Of a stretch of 14,612 bases of DNA, positions 1 to 5,157 are shown piece after piece. The stretch comes from an uncultured Faecalibacterium sp. (lineage in GTDB: Bacteria > Bacillota > Clostridia > Oscillospirales > Ruminococcaceae). The notes beneath the pieces were generated by a model, which was not told where the DNA came from, searched no databases, and saw nothing but the letters and a program-made list of their open reading frames with translations. Location of the stretch: assembly GCA_934540955.1 (NCBI GenBank), contig CAKTCY010000055.1, positions 1-14,612 of the forward strand, given 5' to 3'. How positions within the stretch are numbered: position 1 is the first letter of the stretch; every line of letters begins with the position of its first letter. The position numbers and the translations under genes are program-made.

Positions 1-110
1 TCCATCATCGCCGCCACCTCGGCGGGGGATTTGTTCAGCATGGTGGCAATGTCCTCCACGGGCAGCCGGGCGTTGTTTTCCAGAATCTTCAAAAGCTGTT
101 CCATTGTCAT
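1..110 (-). CDS. Lrp/AsnC-type transcriptional regulator, N-terminal fragment
   Basis: The first 36 codons of a leftward gene are visible; the rest lies outside the window. The peptide begins MTMEQLLKILENNARLPVED and continues with a DIATMLNKSPAEVAAMM segment. This is the N-terminal winged-helix/HTH start of Lrp/AsnC-family regulators, which bind DNA as oligomers and usually respond to amino acids through a C-terminal RAM/ACT-like domain (not visible here). The start ATG (complement of 108-110) is preceded on the minus strand by AAGGAG with a 3-4 base spacer; the next ATG two codons in has more typical spacing, so either could be used. The gene is divergent from the ACT/DUF711 operon, and the roughly 230-base space between them carries a promoter for each. 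Family assignment rests on a short segment, so it is moderate. Confidence 0.6.
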   Translation of the reverse strand, partial: MTMEQLLKILENNARLPVEDIATMLNKSPAEVAAMM

Positions 111-159
111 ATACTCCTTATCAACCCTCTACACGGAAATCCGCGGGAAATTATGTATA

Positions 160-168
160 AGTATAGCA
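160..168 (-). promoter_or_regulatory. Extended -10 promoter for the leftward regulator gene
   Basis: On the minus strand the sequence TGC-TATACT forms an extended -10 element about 50 bases upstream of the regulator start. No good -35 hexamer lies 17 bases further upstream, as is common for extended -10 promoters. It mirrors the rightward promoter at 267-275, which has the same TGC-TATACT sequence. Confidence 0.5.
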
Positions 169-246
169 CAAGCCCCGGCAGATTGCACTTGATTTTTATA
201 TAGAATGTCTTTTGCCCCTGTATTCTGCTCTTTTTTACAAAAAGTG

Positions 247-275
247 TGTTCAAAATTTGCTAAATCTGCTATACT
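247..275 (+). promoter_or_regulatory. Promoter for the ACT/DUF711 operon
   Basis: A TGC-TATACT extended -10 (267-275) lies 17 bases after a weak -35-like TGTTCA (247-252). It is about 67 bases upstream of the ATG at 343. It is the best sigma-A-type signal in the space between the two divergent genes. Confidence 0.6.
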
Positions 276-342
276 GGAAGGGTAAGCGTGTGCCGGGTCT
301 TTGGCGGCACCAATCACTATAAGGAAAACGAGGGTGGAAACC

Positions 343-612
343 ATGAAAGCTTTCATTACCGTCATTGGACACGATACCGTGGGCGTTGTCGCAAAGGTGG
401 CCGGTCTGTGCACCGAGCTGAACATCAACATCGAGGATGTGACCCAGAGCATCCTGCAGGGGATGTTTGCCATGATCATGCTGGTGGATCTTTCCAACTG
501 CAATGTTGACCACGACCAGCTGCACAAGCGCACCGATGCGCTTGCCGCCGAGATGGGGATGCAGATCAACGTGACCCGTCAGGAAGTTTTTGACGCCATG
601 CACACCATCTGA
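343..612 (+). CDS. ACT-domain protein, UPF0237 family
   Basis: This 89-residue protein is a single ACT domain from MKAFITVIGHDTVGVVAKVA to its end. The pattern of a strand, a GxDxxGVVAKV turn-helix and a N(I)NIEDVTQSI strand is typical of ACT ligand-binding folds related to GcvR. UPF0237 proteins such as streptococcal SP_0238 have this length and the same downstream partner. I chose the ATG at 343 because AGGGTGG lies 5 bases upstream and because the protein then begins exactly at the ACT strand; a TTG at 301 would add an unconserved tail. It is followed after 24 bases by the DUF711 gene, an arrangement conserved in many Firmicutes, so the two products probably act together. The ligand and function are unknown; amino acid sensing is a guess from the fold. 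Confidence 0.9.
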   Translation: MKAFITVIGHDTVGVVAKVAGLCTELNINIEDVTQSILQGMFAMIMLVDLSNCNVDHDQLHKRTDALAAEMGMQINVTRQEVFDAMHTI

Positions 613-636
613 GCCGGAAAGGAGCCCGCAACCGCT

Positions 637-2004
637 ATGAGTATGTTTAACACCGGGGATATCCTGGAGACCATTGAGATGTTCACGCAGGATAATCTGG
701 ACGTGCGCACCGTGACCATGGGCATCAGCCTGCTGGACTGCATCGACCCGGACCCCAAAAAGGCCTGCGAGAACATCTATAACAAGATCACCACCAAGGC
801 CGCGAACCTTGTCTCCACCGTGGAGCACATCAGCGCCGAGTACGGTATCCCCATCATCAACAAGCGCATCAGCGTTACCCCCATTGCCATGCTGCTGGGT
901 GCCTGCCCGGAGGCAGACCCCGTGGACTTTGCAAAGACGCTGGACGCCGCCGGCAAAAAGGTGGGCGTCAACTTTGTGGGCGGCTACAGCGCACTGGTGC
1001 ACAAGGGCTTTTCTGCCGGTGACCGCCGCCTGATCGAGTCCATCCCCCGTGCACTGGCTGAGACCGACATCGTGTGCAGCTCGGTGAATATCGGCGCCAC
1101 CAAGGCCGGTCTGAACATGGACGCCATCAAGCTGATGGGCGAGGCCGTGAAGAAGGCCAGCGAGCTGACCGCCGACCGTCAGTGCATCGGCGCTGCCAAG
1201 CTGGTGGTGTTCTGCAACGCTCCGGAGGATAACCCCTTCATGGCCGGTGCCTTCCACGGCCCCGGCGAGCCGGACTGCGAGATCCATGTGGGCGTTTCCG
1301 GCCCGGGCGCTGTGCGCGCCGCGCTGGCACGTCTGCCCAAGGACGCCCCCATTGACGAGGTGGCAGAGCTGGTCAAGCGCACCGCCTTCAAGATCACCCG
1401 CGTAGGTCAGCTGGTGGCAAACCTTGCCTCCAAGGCACTGGGCGTGCCCGCCGGTATCATCGACCTTTCGCTGGCTCCCACCCCGGCCATCGGCGACAGC
1501 GTGGCCAATATTCTGGAGGAGATGGGTCTGGAGACCTGCGGCTGCTGCGGCACCACCGCCTGCCTTGCCCTGTTGAACGATGCCGTGAAGAAGGGCGGCG
1601 TGATGGCCTCCAACCACGTCGGCGGCCTGTCCGGTGCCTTTATCCCGGTCAGCGAGGATGCCGGTATGATCCACGCTGCCGAGATCGGCTGCCTGACCAT
1701 TGAAAAGCTGGAAGCCATGACCGCCGTCTGCTCTGTGGGCATCGACATGGTCATCATCCCCGGCGACACCACCCCTGCCGTCATCAGCGCCCTGATCGCG
1801 GACGAGGCCGCCATTGGCATGGTGAACAGCAAGACCACCGCCGTGCGCGTGATCCCCGCCATCGGCCGCAAGGCCGGTGAGGTGCTGGACTTCGGCGGCC
1901 TGCTGGGCTATGGTCCCATCATGCCGGTGAACAGCCACGACCCCTCGGTGTTCATCAACCGCGGCGGCCGCCTGCCTGCACCCATGCAGTCCCTGAAGAA
2001 CTAA
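637..2004 (+). CDS. UPF0210 (DUF711) protein
   Basis: This 455-residue protein matches UPF0210/DUF711 along its full length. Typical stretches are [18 protein letters not shown] near the N-terminus, [76 protein letters not shown] and a C-terminal [13 protein letters not shown]. The family has a glycyl-radical/PFL-like fold by structural classification, but no enzymatic activity that I can state with confidence. A GGAAAGGAG site lies 12 bases upstream of the ATG. It forms an operon with the ACT-domain gene, and the pair is conserved in streptococci and clostridia, which suggests that the ACT protein regulates or partners this one. The TAA stop (2002-2004) coincides with the outer end of the inverted repeat of the next element, but the C-terminus is of normal length, so the gene is intact. 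Confidence 0.93.
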   Translation: MSMFNTGDILETIEMFTQDNLDVRTVTMGISLLDCIDPDPKKACENIYNKITTKAANLVSTVEHISAEYGIPIINKRISVTPIAMLLGACPEADPVDFAKTLDAAGKKVGVNFVGGYSALVHKGFSAGDRRLIESIPRALAETDIVCSSVNIGATKAGLNMDAIKLMGEAVKKASELTADRQCIGAAKLVVFCNAPEDNPFMAGAFHGPGEPDCEIHVGVSGPGAVRAALARLPKDAPIDEVAELVKRTAFKITRVGQLVANLASKALGVPAGIIDLSLAPTPAIGDSVANILEEMGLETCGCCGTTACLALLNDAVKKGGVMASNHVGGLSGAFIPVSEDAGMIHAAEIGCLTIEKLEAMTAVCSVGIDMVIIPGDTTPAVISALIADEAAIGMVNSKTTAVRVIPAIGRKAGEVLDFGGLLGYGPIMPVNSHDPSVFINRGGRLPAPMQSLKN

Positions 2005-2060
2005 GAACCCTCTCAGTCATCTCGCATACGCTCGATGCCAGCTCCCCCGAAAGGGGGAGC
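2002..2060 (+). repeat. Left inverted repeat of the DUF559 cassette
   Basis: The arm contains TAAGAACCCTCTCAGTCAT, a 14-base variable segment (2021-2034), and ATGCCAGCTCCCCC leading into the hairpin. Its first three bases are the stop codon of the preceding DUF711 gene. Confidence 0.8.
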
Positions 2061-2066
2061 TTTTTC
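2040..2066 (+). terminator. Rho-independent terminator in the left repeat arm
   Basis: AGCTCCCCC, loop GAAA, then GGGGGAGCT and a T-tract (TTTTTC) form a strong intrinsic terminator. It sits 36 bases after the DUF711 stop and 25 bases before the endonuclease ATG. It would end the ACT/DUF711 transcript and shield the cassette from read-through. Confidence 0.85.
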
Positions 2067-2090
2067 TTAAACCGAAAGCGGGTGCTTTTC

Positions 2091-2456
2091 ATGAAACCGA
2101 ACATTGTTCCCAAGAACGGCGATATGCTGCCTCGTGCACGCGAACTGCGCCGTGAAATGACGCCGCAGGAAAAGAAGCTGTGGTATCAGTTTTTACGTCA
2201 CTACCCGGTAAAAATTTATAAGCAGCGCATTATTGAATCTTTTATCGCTGATTTTTACTGTTCCCGCGCACAATTGGTCATTGAACTGGACGGAGCGCAA
2301 CATACCACGGAGCAAGGCCTTTTGTATGACCGTGAACGCAGCAGCGTCTTTTCGCAGTATGGTTTAGAGGTTCTCCGTTTTTCTAATCATGAAGTTGATT
2401 TTCAGTTTGAATCAGTCTGCGAAAAGATTCATCAGGTGATACAATCTCGCCTTTGA
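2091..2456 (+). CDS. DUF559 family (Vsr-like) endonuclease-domain protein
   Basis: The 121-residue product has the DUF559 layout: an N-terminal ARELRREMTPQEKKLWYQF helix, then a restriction-endonuclease-like core with FIADFY (Asp of the PD-(D/E)xK-type site), LVIELDGAQH (Glu and Asp), a D-RERS helix, and YGLEVLRFSNHEV near the C-terminus. This is the MutH/Vsr-like fold; family members are presumed nucleases with unknown targets. I chose the ATG at 2091; a GTG at 2082 is in frame, but no good ribosome site supports either, the best being a weak AAGCGGG. The gene is richer in A and T than its neighbours, lies alone between inverted repeats, and begins just after a terminator, so it probably came in with the cassette. 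Confidence 0.85.
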   Translation: MKPNIVPKNGDMLPRARELRREMTPQEKKLWYQFLRHYPVKIYKQRIIESFIADFYCSRAQLVIELDGAQHTTEQGLLYDRERSSVFSQYGLEVLRFSNHEVDFQFESVCEKIHQVIQSRL

Positions 2457-2484
2457 AGCTGTGCTTTCCCGATATATGCACAAA

Positions 2485-2538
2485 AGCTCCCCCTTCGGGG
2501 GAGCTGGCATTGCGCAGCAATGACTGAGAGGGTTCTTA
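2485..2538 (-). repeat. Right inverted repeat of the DUF559 cassette
   Basis: Read on the minus strand this arm repeats the left arm: the 19-base terminus, a 9-base variable segment, ATGCCAGCTCCCCC, and the GC hairpin (stem AGCTCCCCC/GGGGGAGCT with a 3-base loop). On the minus strand the hairpin is followed by TTTTG, a short U-tract. Confidence 0.8.
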
Positions 2539-2554
2539 CAGCAATGACTGAGAG
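2515..2554 (+). repeat. 24-base-period tandem duplication at the cassette edge
   Basis: CAGCAATGACTGAGAG occurs at 2515-2530, inside the right terminus, and again at 2539-2554, just outside it. The second copy lacks the GGGTTCTTA end and runs into AAATCA. It may be a remnant of an older copy of the same repeat or a slip during insertion. Confidence 0.75.
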
Positions 2555-2585
2555 AAATCATTCTTTTTGTATAACCCCGCTGCAG

Positions 2586-2632
2586 CAGACCCATCCTCTG
2601 GTTATCATTTCCAGAAGAGGGGTCTGTTTTTT
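2586..2632 (+). promoter_or_regulatory. Hairpin plus T6 abutting the spoIIR start codon (terminator-like leader)
   Basis: Bases 2586-2601 pair with 2611-2626 as a 16-position stem with two mismatches and a 9-base loop. TTTTTT (2627-2632) follows and touches the ATG at 2633. The shape is that of an intrinsic terminator. The only purine-rich ribosome site for spoIIR (AGAGGGG, 2616-2622) is inside the 3' arm. It may terminate read-through, attenuate spoIIR, or hide its ribosome site. Confidence 0.65.
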
Positions 2633-3268
2633 ATGCTTCGCTGGTTTTCAAAACCGCTTTCCGTCCGGCAGCTGCGGCTGCTGTGCGCCAGCTTACTGGC
2701 GGGCTTTGCACTGTGCGGCGCTTTGCAGGGGCTGTGCTGGGGGCGCACTCAGCTGGATGCCGGGGCAGCGCTTTGCGCCGACACCCTGCGGCTGCACATC
2801 CGGGCAGCCAGCGATGCCGTGGCCGACCAGAGCGCCAAGCTTCGGGTGCGGGACGCAGTGCTGGCCGTGATGCAGCAGTGCCCGGCGCAGAGCGCACCGG
2901 AGGCACGGGCATGGGCGGCAGGGCAGCTTTTGCAGTTCCAGCTGGCGGCGCAGCGGGCACTGGCCGCGCAGGGCATCCATGCCCCGGTGCGGGTGTATCT
3001 TGTCAATATGTACTTCCCCGCCCGGCGCTACCCCACCGGTCAGCTGCCCGCCGGGCGGTACGATGCGGTGCGCATCGACATTGGCAGCGGCGGCGGGCGC
3101 AACTGGTGGTGTGTGCTGTACCCGGGGCTGTGCAGCTTTGCGCAGGGCGGCTACGCTCTGCCTGCGGAAAACGACCTTGTCTGCGGGCAGTACATCCTGC
3201 GGTTCCGGCTGGTGGACTGGGCGCACCGGCTGACCGCCCGGCGGCAGACGGTGCTGCTGGCGGGGTGA
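2633..3268 (+). CDS. spoIIR: Stage II sporulation protein R (SpoIIR)
   Basis: The 211-residue protein has one N-terminal membrane/signal segment (about residues 15-40, LCASLLAGFALCGALQG) and then the SpoIIR domain: LRLHIRAASDAVADQSAKLRV, RDAVL, PAGRYDAVRIDIGSGGGRNWW, CVLYPGLC and a C-terminal YILRFRLVDW. The full domain is present at the usual length. In spore formers SpoIIR is secreted from the forespore and activates SpoIIGA, which processes pro-sigma-E in the mother cell. The ATG at 2633 gives the usual short cytoplasmic tail before the membrane segment; upstream starts would cross the hairpin. The purine-rich ribosome site lies within that hairpin. The next gene is 49 bases downstream and encodes a peptidoglycan-binding protein. 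Whether this organism sporulates cannot be told from the window. Confidence 0.85.
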   Translation: MLRWFSKPLSVRQLRLLCASLLAGFALCGALQGLCWGRTQLDAGAALCADTLRLHIRAASDAVADQSAKLRVRDAVLAVMQQCPAQSAPEARAWAAGQLLQFQLAAQRALAAQGIHAPVRVYLVNMYFPARRYPTGQLPAGRYDAVRIDIGSGGGRNWWCVLYPGLCSFAQGGYALPAENDLVCGQYILRFRLVDWAHRLTARRQTVLLAG

Positions 3269-3317
3269 CGCCGCACCCCGCCGGAGCATAGCATGGAGGG
3301 AAAGGAGGGATCCCTCT

Positions 3318-3788
3318 ATGGCGATTCCCGGTTATTATTCCCTGCTCCAGCGCGGCTCCTCCGGGCCGGACGTGGCGCTTGTGCAGACGTGGCTCAACGG
3401 CGTGCGCGATGGGTGCACATGGTACGATGCGCTGAAAGCGGACGGCAAATTCGGCACCGGCACCCAGCGTGCCGTGCAGGAGTTTCAGCTGAAAAACAAG
3501 ATGAACATGGACGGCAAGGTGGGGCAGAACACATGGAACGTGCTCTACACCCGCTACACCGCAAAGCACGGGCTGAAGGTGCCCTACCCCGGCATCGTGC
3601 TGCGCACCGGCTCCTCCGGCGGCACGGTGCGGCTGGTGCAGCAAAAGCTCAACTCTCTGGGCGAGCGGCTGAAGGATGACGGCAAATACGGTGCAGCCAC
3701 CGCTGCCGCCGTACAGCGGTTTCAGCGGCGCAACGGTCTGACGGCAGACGGCAGCGTGGGCTGCGCTACTTGGGAGAAGCTGTTCTGA
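3318..3788 (+). CDS. Tandem peptidoglycan-binding-domain protein
   Basis: The 156-residue protein is two PG_binding_1 repeats and little else. Repeat one (about 8-80) has LLQRGSSGPDVALVQTWLN, then DGKFGTGTQRAVQEFQ and DGKVGQNTWNVLY. Repeat two (about 94-156) has LRTGSSGGTVRLVQQKLNSL, DGKYGAATAAAVQRFQ and DGSVGCATWEKLF. There is no signal peptide or membrane segment and no catalytic domain. Such domains bind cell-wall or cortex peptidoglycan, usually next to an amidase or hydrolase. An AAAGGAGGG site 8 bases upstream supports the ATG. It is 49 bases downstream of spoIIR in the same direction and is followed by a strong hairpin, so the two may be co-transcribed. Export would need an unconventional route, or the protein may serve inside the mother cell; its role is unknown. 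Confidence 0.85.
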   Translation: MAIPGYYSLLQRGSSGPDVALVQTWLNGVRDGCTWYDALKADGKFGTGTQRAVQEFQLKNKMNMDGKVGQNTWNVLYTRYTAKHGLKVPYPGIVLRTGSSGGTVRLVQQKLNSLGERLKDDGKYGAATAAAVQRFQRRNGLTADGSVGCATWEKLF

Positions 3789-3810
3789 TACACGCAGGAC
3801 GCAAAAACAT

Positions 3811-3893
3811 TTTAAATTTCGGGACACCGGAGCGTCTGCGGACGCTCCGGTGTCCCATTTTCACGGGTGAAGCGCAGCGGCAAGACGGAAGGG
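3811..3893 (+). repeat. Hairpin element, copy A of a two-copy intergenic family
   Basis: TTTAAATTTC, a perfect 16-base-pair stem with a TGCG loop, ATTTTCACGGG, and a tail containing CGGCAAGACGG. The same order of flanks around a different stem occurs on the minus strand at 11984-12059. The stem sequences differ but both pair perfectly. Confidence 0.55.
3821..3861 (+). terminator. Strong hairpin terminator after the peptidoglycan-binding gene
   Basis: GGGACACCGGAGCGTC (3821-3836) pairs perfectly with 3841-3856 around a TGCG loop, a UNCG-class tetraloop closed by C-G. ATTTT follows. It begins 32 bases after the stop of the peptidoglycan-binding gene. Confidence 0.75.
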
Positions 3894-3895
3894 TT

Positions 3896-3935
3896 AAGCA
3901 CCTGCATTGTTTCCAGACCTTGCAGGTGCTTTTTT
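3896..3935 (+). terminator. Second terminator hairpin before sbcD
   Basis: AAGCACCTGCA (3896-3906), a 14-base loop, TGCAGGTGCTT (3921-3931) and continuing T residues form an intrinsic terminator. It lies 35 bases past the first hairpin and just upstream of the sbcD promoter. Confidence 0.8.
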
Positions 3936-3948
3936 CTGTTCTCCTTGG

Positions 3949-3978
3949 TTGCGCGTGCAGCGGCGGCTGCGTTATAAT
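3949..3978 (+). promoter_or_regulatory. Promoter for the sbcDC operon
   Basis: A consensus TATAAT (3973-3978) lies 18 bases after TTGCGC (3949-3954). It sits directly downstream of two terminators and 36 bases before the sbcD start. The -35 is weak; the -10 is perfect. Confidence 0.7.
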
Positions 3979-4014
3979 AGGGCAAAGCGTTTTTTTGAAA
4001 GGCGGTGTTCCTGT

Positions 4015-5157
4015 TTGCGTTTTCTGCATTTGTCCGACCTGCATCTGGGCAAGCGGGTGTGCGAGTTTTCCATGCTGGAGGATCAGCGGTATATTCTGGA
4101 ACAAATTCTAGCCCTGCTGGATGAGACCCCTGTGGACGGCGTGCTGCTGGCCGGGGACCTTTACGACAAGCCCGTTCCCCCTGCCGAGGCGGTGCGGCTG
4201 CTGGACTGGTTTTTGACCCAGCTGGCGGCGCGGAAGCTGCCGGTGTTCGCCATCAGCGGCAACCACGATTCTGCCGACCGGGTAGCCTTCGGCTCTGCCC
4301 TTCTGGCCGACAGCCGGGTCTACGTCAGCCCGGTGTTCACCGGTGCGCCGCAGCCCATCCCCCTGCAGGATGCCCACGGCACGGTGGATGTGTACTTACT
4401 GCCCTTTTTAAAGCCCGCCATGGTGCGGCACGTCTGGCCGGACGAGCCTATTGAGAGCTACAACGACGCCCTTGCCTGCGTGCTGCGGCACTGCACCCCG
4501 GACCCCGGCCACCGCAGCGTGCTGGTGGCGCACCAGTTTGTGGCGGGCGCTGCCGCCTGCGAGAGCGAGGAGCCCTCGGTGGGCGGGGTGGACAGCGTGG
4601 ACGCCGCCCTGTTCGATGCCTTTGACTATGTGGCACTGGGGCATCTGCACAGCCCGCAGAAGGTAGGGCGGGAGACCCTGCGCTACTGCGGCACACCGCT
4701 GAAGTATTCCTTCTCGGAGGCGGGGCAGCACAAAAGCGCCACCTTTGTGGAGCTGGGCGCAAAGGGCGAGGTACGCATCACCACCGCGCCCCTGACCCCC
4801 CGGCACGACCTGCGCGGGCTGCGGGGCAGCTACATGGAGCTGACCGACCGCAGCCGCTACGAGGGCACCGCCGTGGACGATTACCTGCACATCACCCTGA
4901 CCGATGAGCAGGATGTGCCGGACGCGCTGGCGCGGCTGCGGGTCATCTACCCCAACCTGATGCAGCTGGACTACGACAACCAGCGCACCCGCCAGCAGCA
5001 GGAGATCAGCGCCCCGGAGCGCACCGAGAGCATCTCCCCGCTGGAGCATCTGGCGGCCTTCTACCAGCTGCAAAATAACCAGCCCCTGACCGCCGAGCAG
5101 ACGGCGTTCTGCCAGGAGCTGATCGAGGAGATCTGGAAGGAGGGCGACACTGTATGA
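4015..5157 (+). CDS. sbcD: Exonuclease subunit SbcD (Mre11-type)
   Basis: The 380-residue protein has the calcineurin-like phosphoesterase motifs in order: SDLHLGK (Asp8, His10), GDLYD (47-51), SGNHD (81-85), VAHQF (His173) and GHLH (209-212). These residues bind the two Mn ions of Mre11-type nucleases. With SbcC it forms the complex that cleaves DNA hairpins and processes double-strand ends. I chose the TTG at 4015 because MRFLHLSDLH is the standard family start and GAAAGGCGG lies 9 bases upstream; no ATG fits. Frames upstream of this point would run through the promoter. The stop overlaps the sbcC start by 4 bases (ATGA), so translation is coupled. Length is usual for the family. Confidence 0.93.
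   Translation: MRFLHLSDLHLGKRVCEFSMLEDQRYILEQILALLDETPVDGVLLAGDLYDKPVPPAEAVRLLDWFLTQLAARKLPVFAISGNHDSADRVAFGSALLADSRVYVSPVFTGAPQPIPLQDAHGTVDVYLLPFLKPAMVRHVWPDEPIESYNDALACVLRHCTPDPGHRSVLVAHQFVAGAAACESEEPSVGGVDSVDAALFDAFDYVALGHLHSPQKVGRETLRYCGTPLKYSFSEAGQHKSATFVELGAKGEVRITTAPLTPRHDLRGLRGSYMELTDRSRYEGTAVDDYLHITLTDEQDVPDALARLRVIYPNLMQLDYDNQRTRQQQEISAPERTESISPLEHLAAFYQLQNNQPLTAEQTAFCQELIEEIWKEGDTV

Larger units (their letters stand above)
2002..2538 (+). mobile_element. Inverted-repeat-bounded cassette carrying a DUF559 endonuclease
   Basis: A 537-base unit starts and ends with a perfect 19-base inverted repeat, TAAGAACCCTCTCAGTCAT at 2002-2020 and its complement at 2520-2538. Inside each terminus is a copy of ATGCCAGCTCCCCC that folds into a GC hairpin (2040-2060 and 2485-2505). 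The arms therefore match over about 55 bases and differ only in a short middle segment and the hairpin loop. The only gene inside encodes a DUF559/Vsr-like endonuclease. The unit is visibly less GC-rich than its neighbours. It carries no transposase. I know this repeat type as common in Oscillospiraceae genomes; the mobility is inference. Confidence 0.7.

Noticed and set aside
250..1938. A 562-codon open frame on the minus strand
   Set aside because: It lies opposite the DUF711 gene, is His/Gly/Ala-rich, and has no recognisable domain. It is the antisense shadow of a GC-rich gene.
2567..2632. A TTG start for spoIIR at 2567
   Set aside because: The added peptide would be translated from the hairpin and U-tract and has no similarity to SpoIIR N-termini.
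3800..4014. An upstream extension of sbcD
   Set aside because: It would run through a terminator and the promoter, and SbcD proteins start at the MRFLHLSDLH strand.
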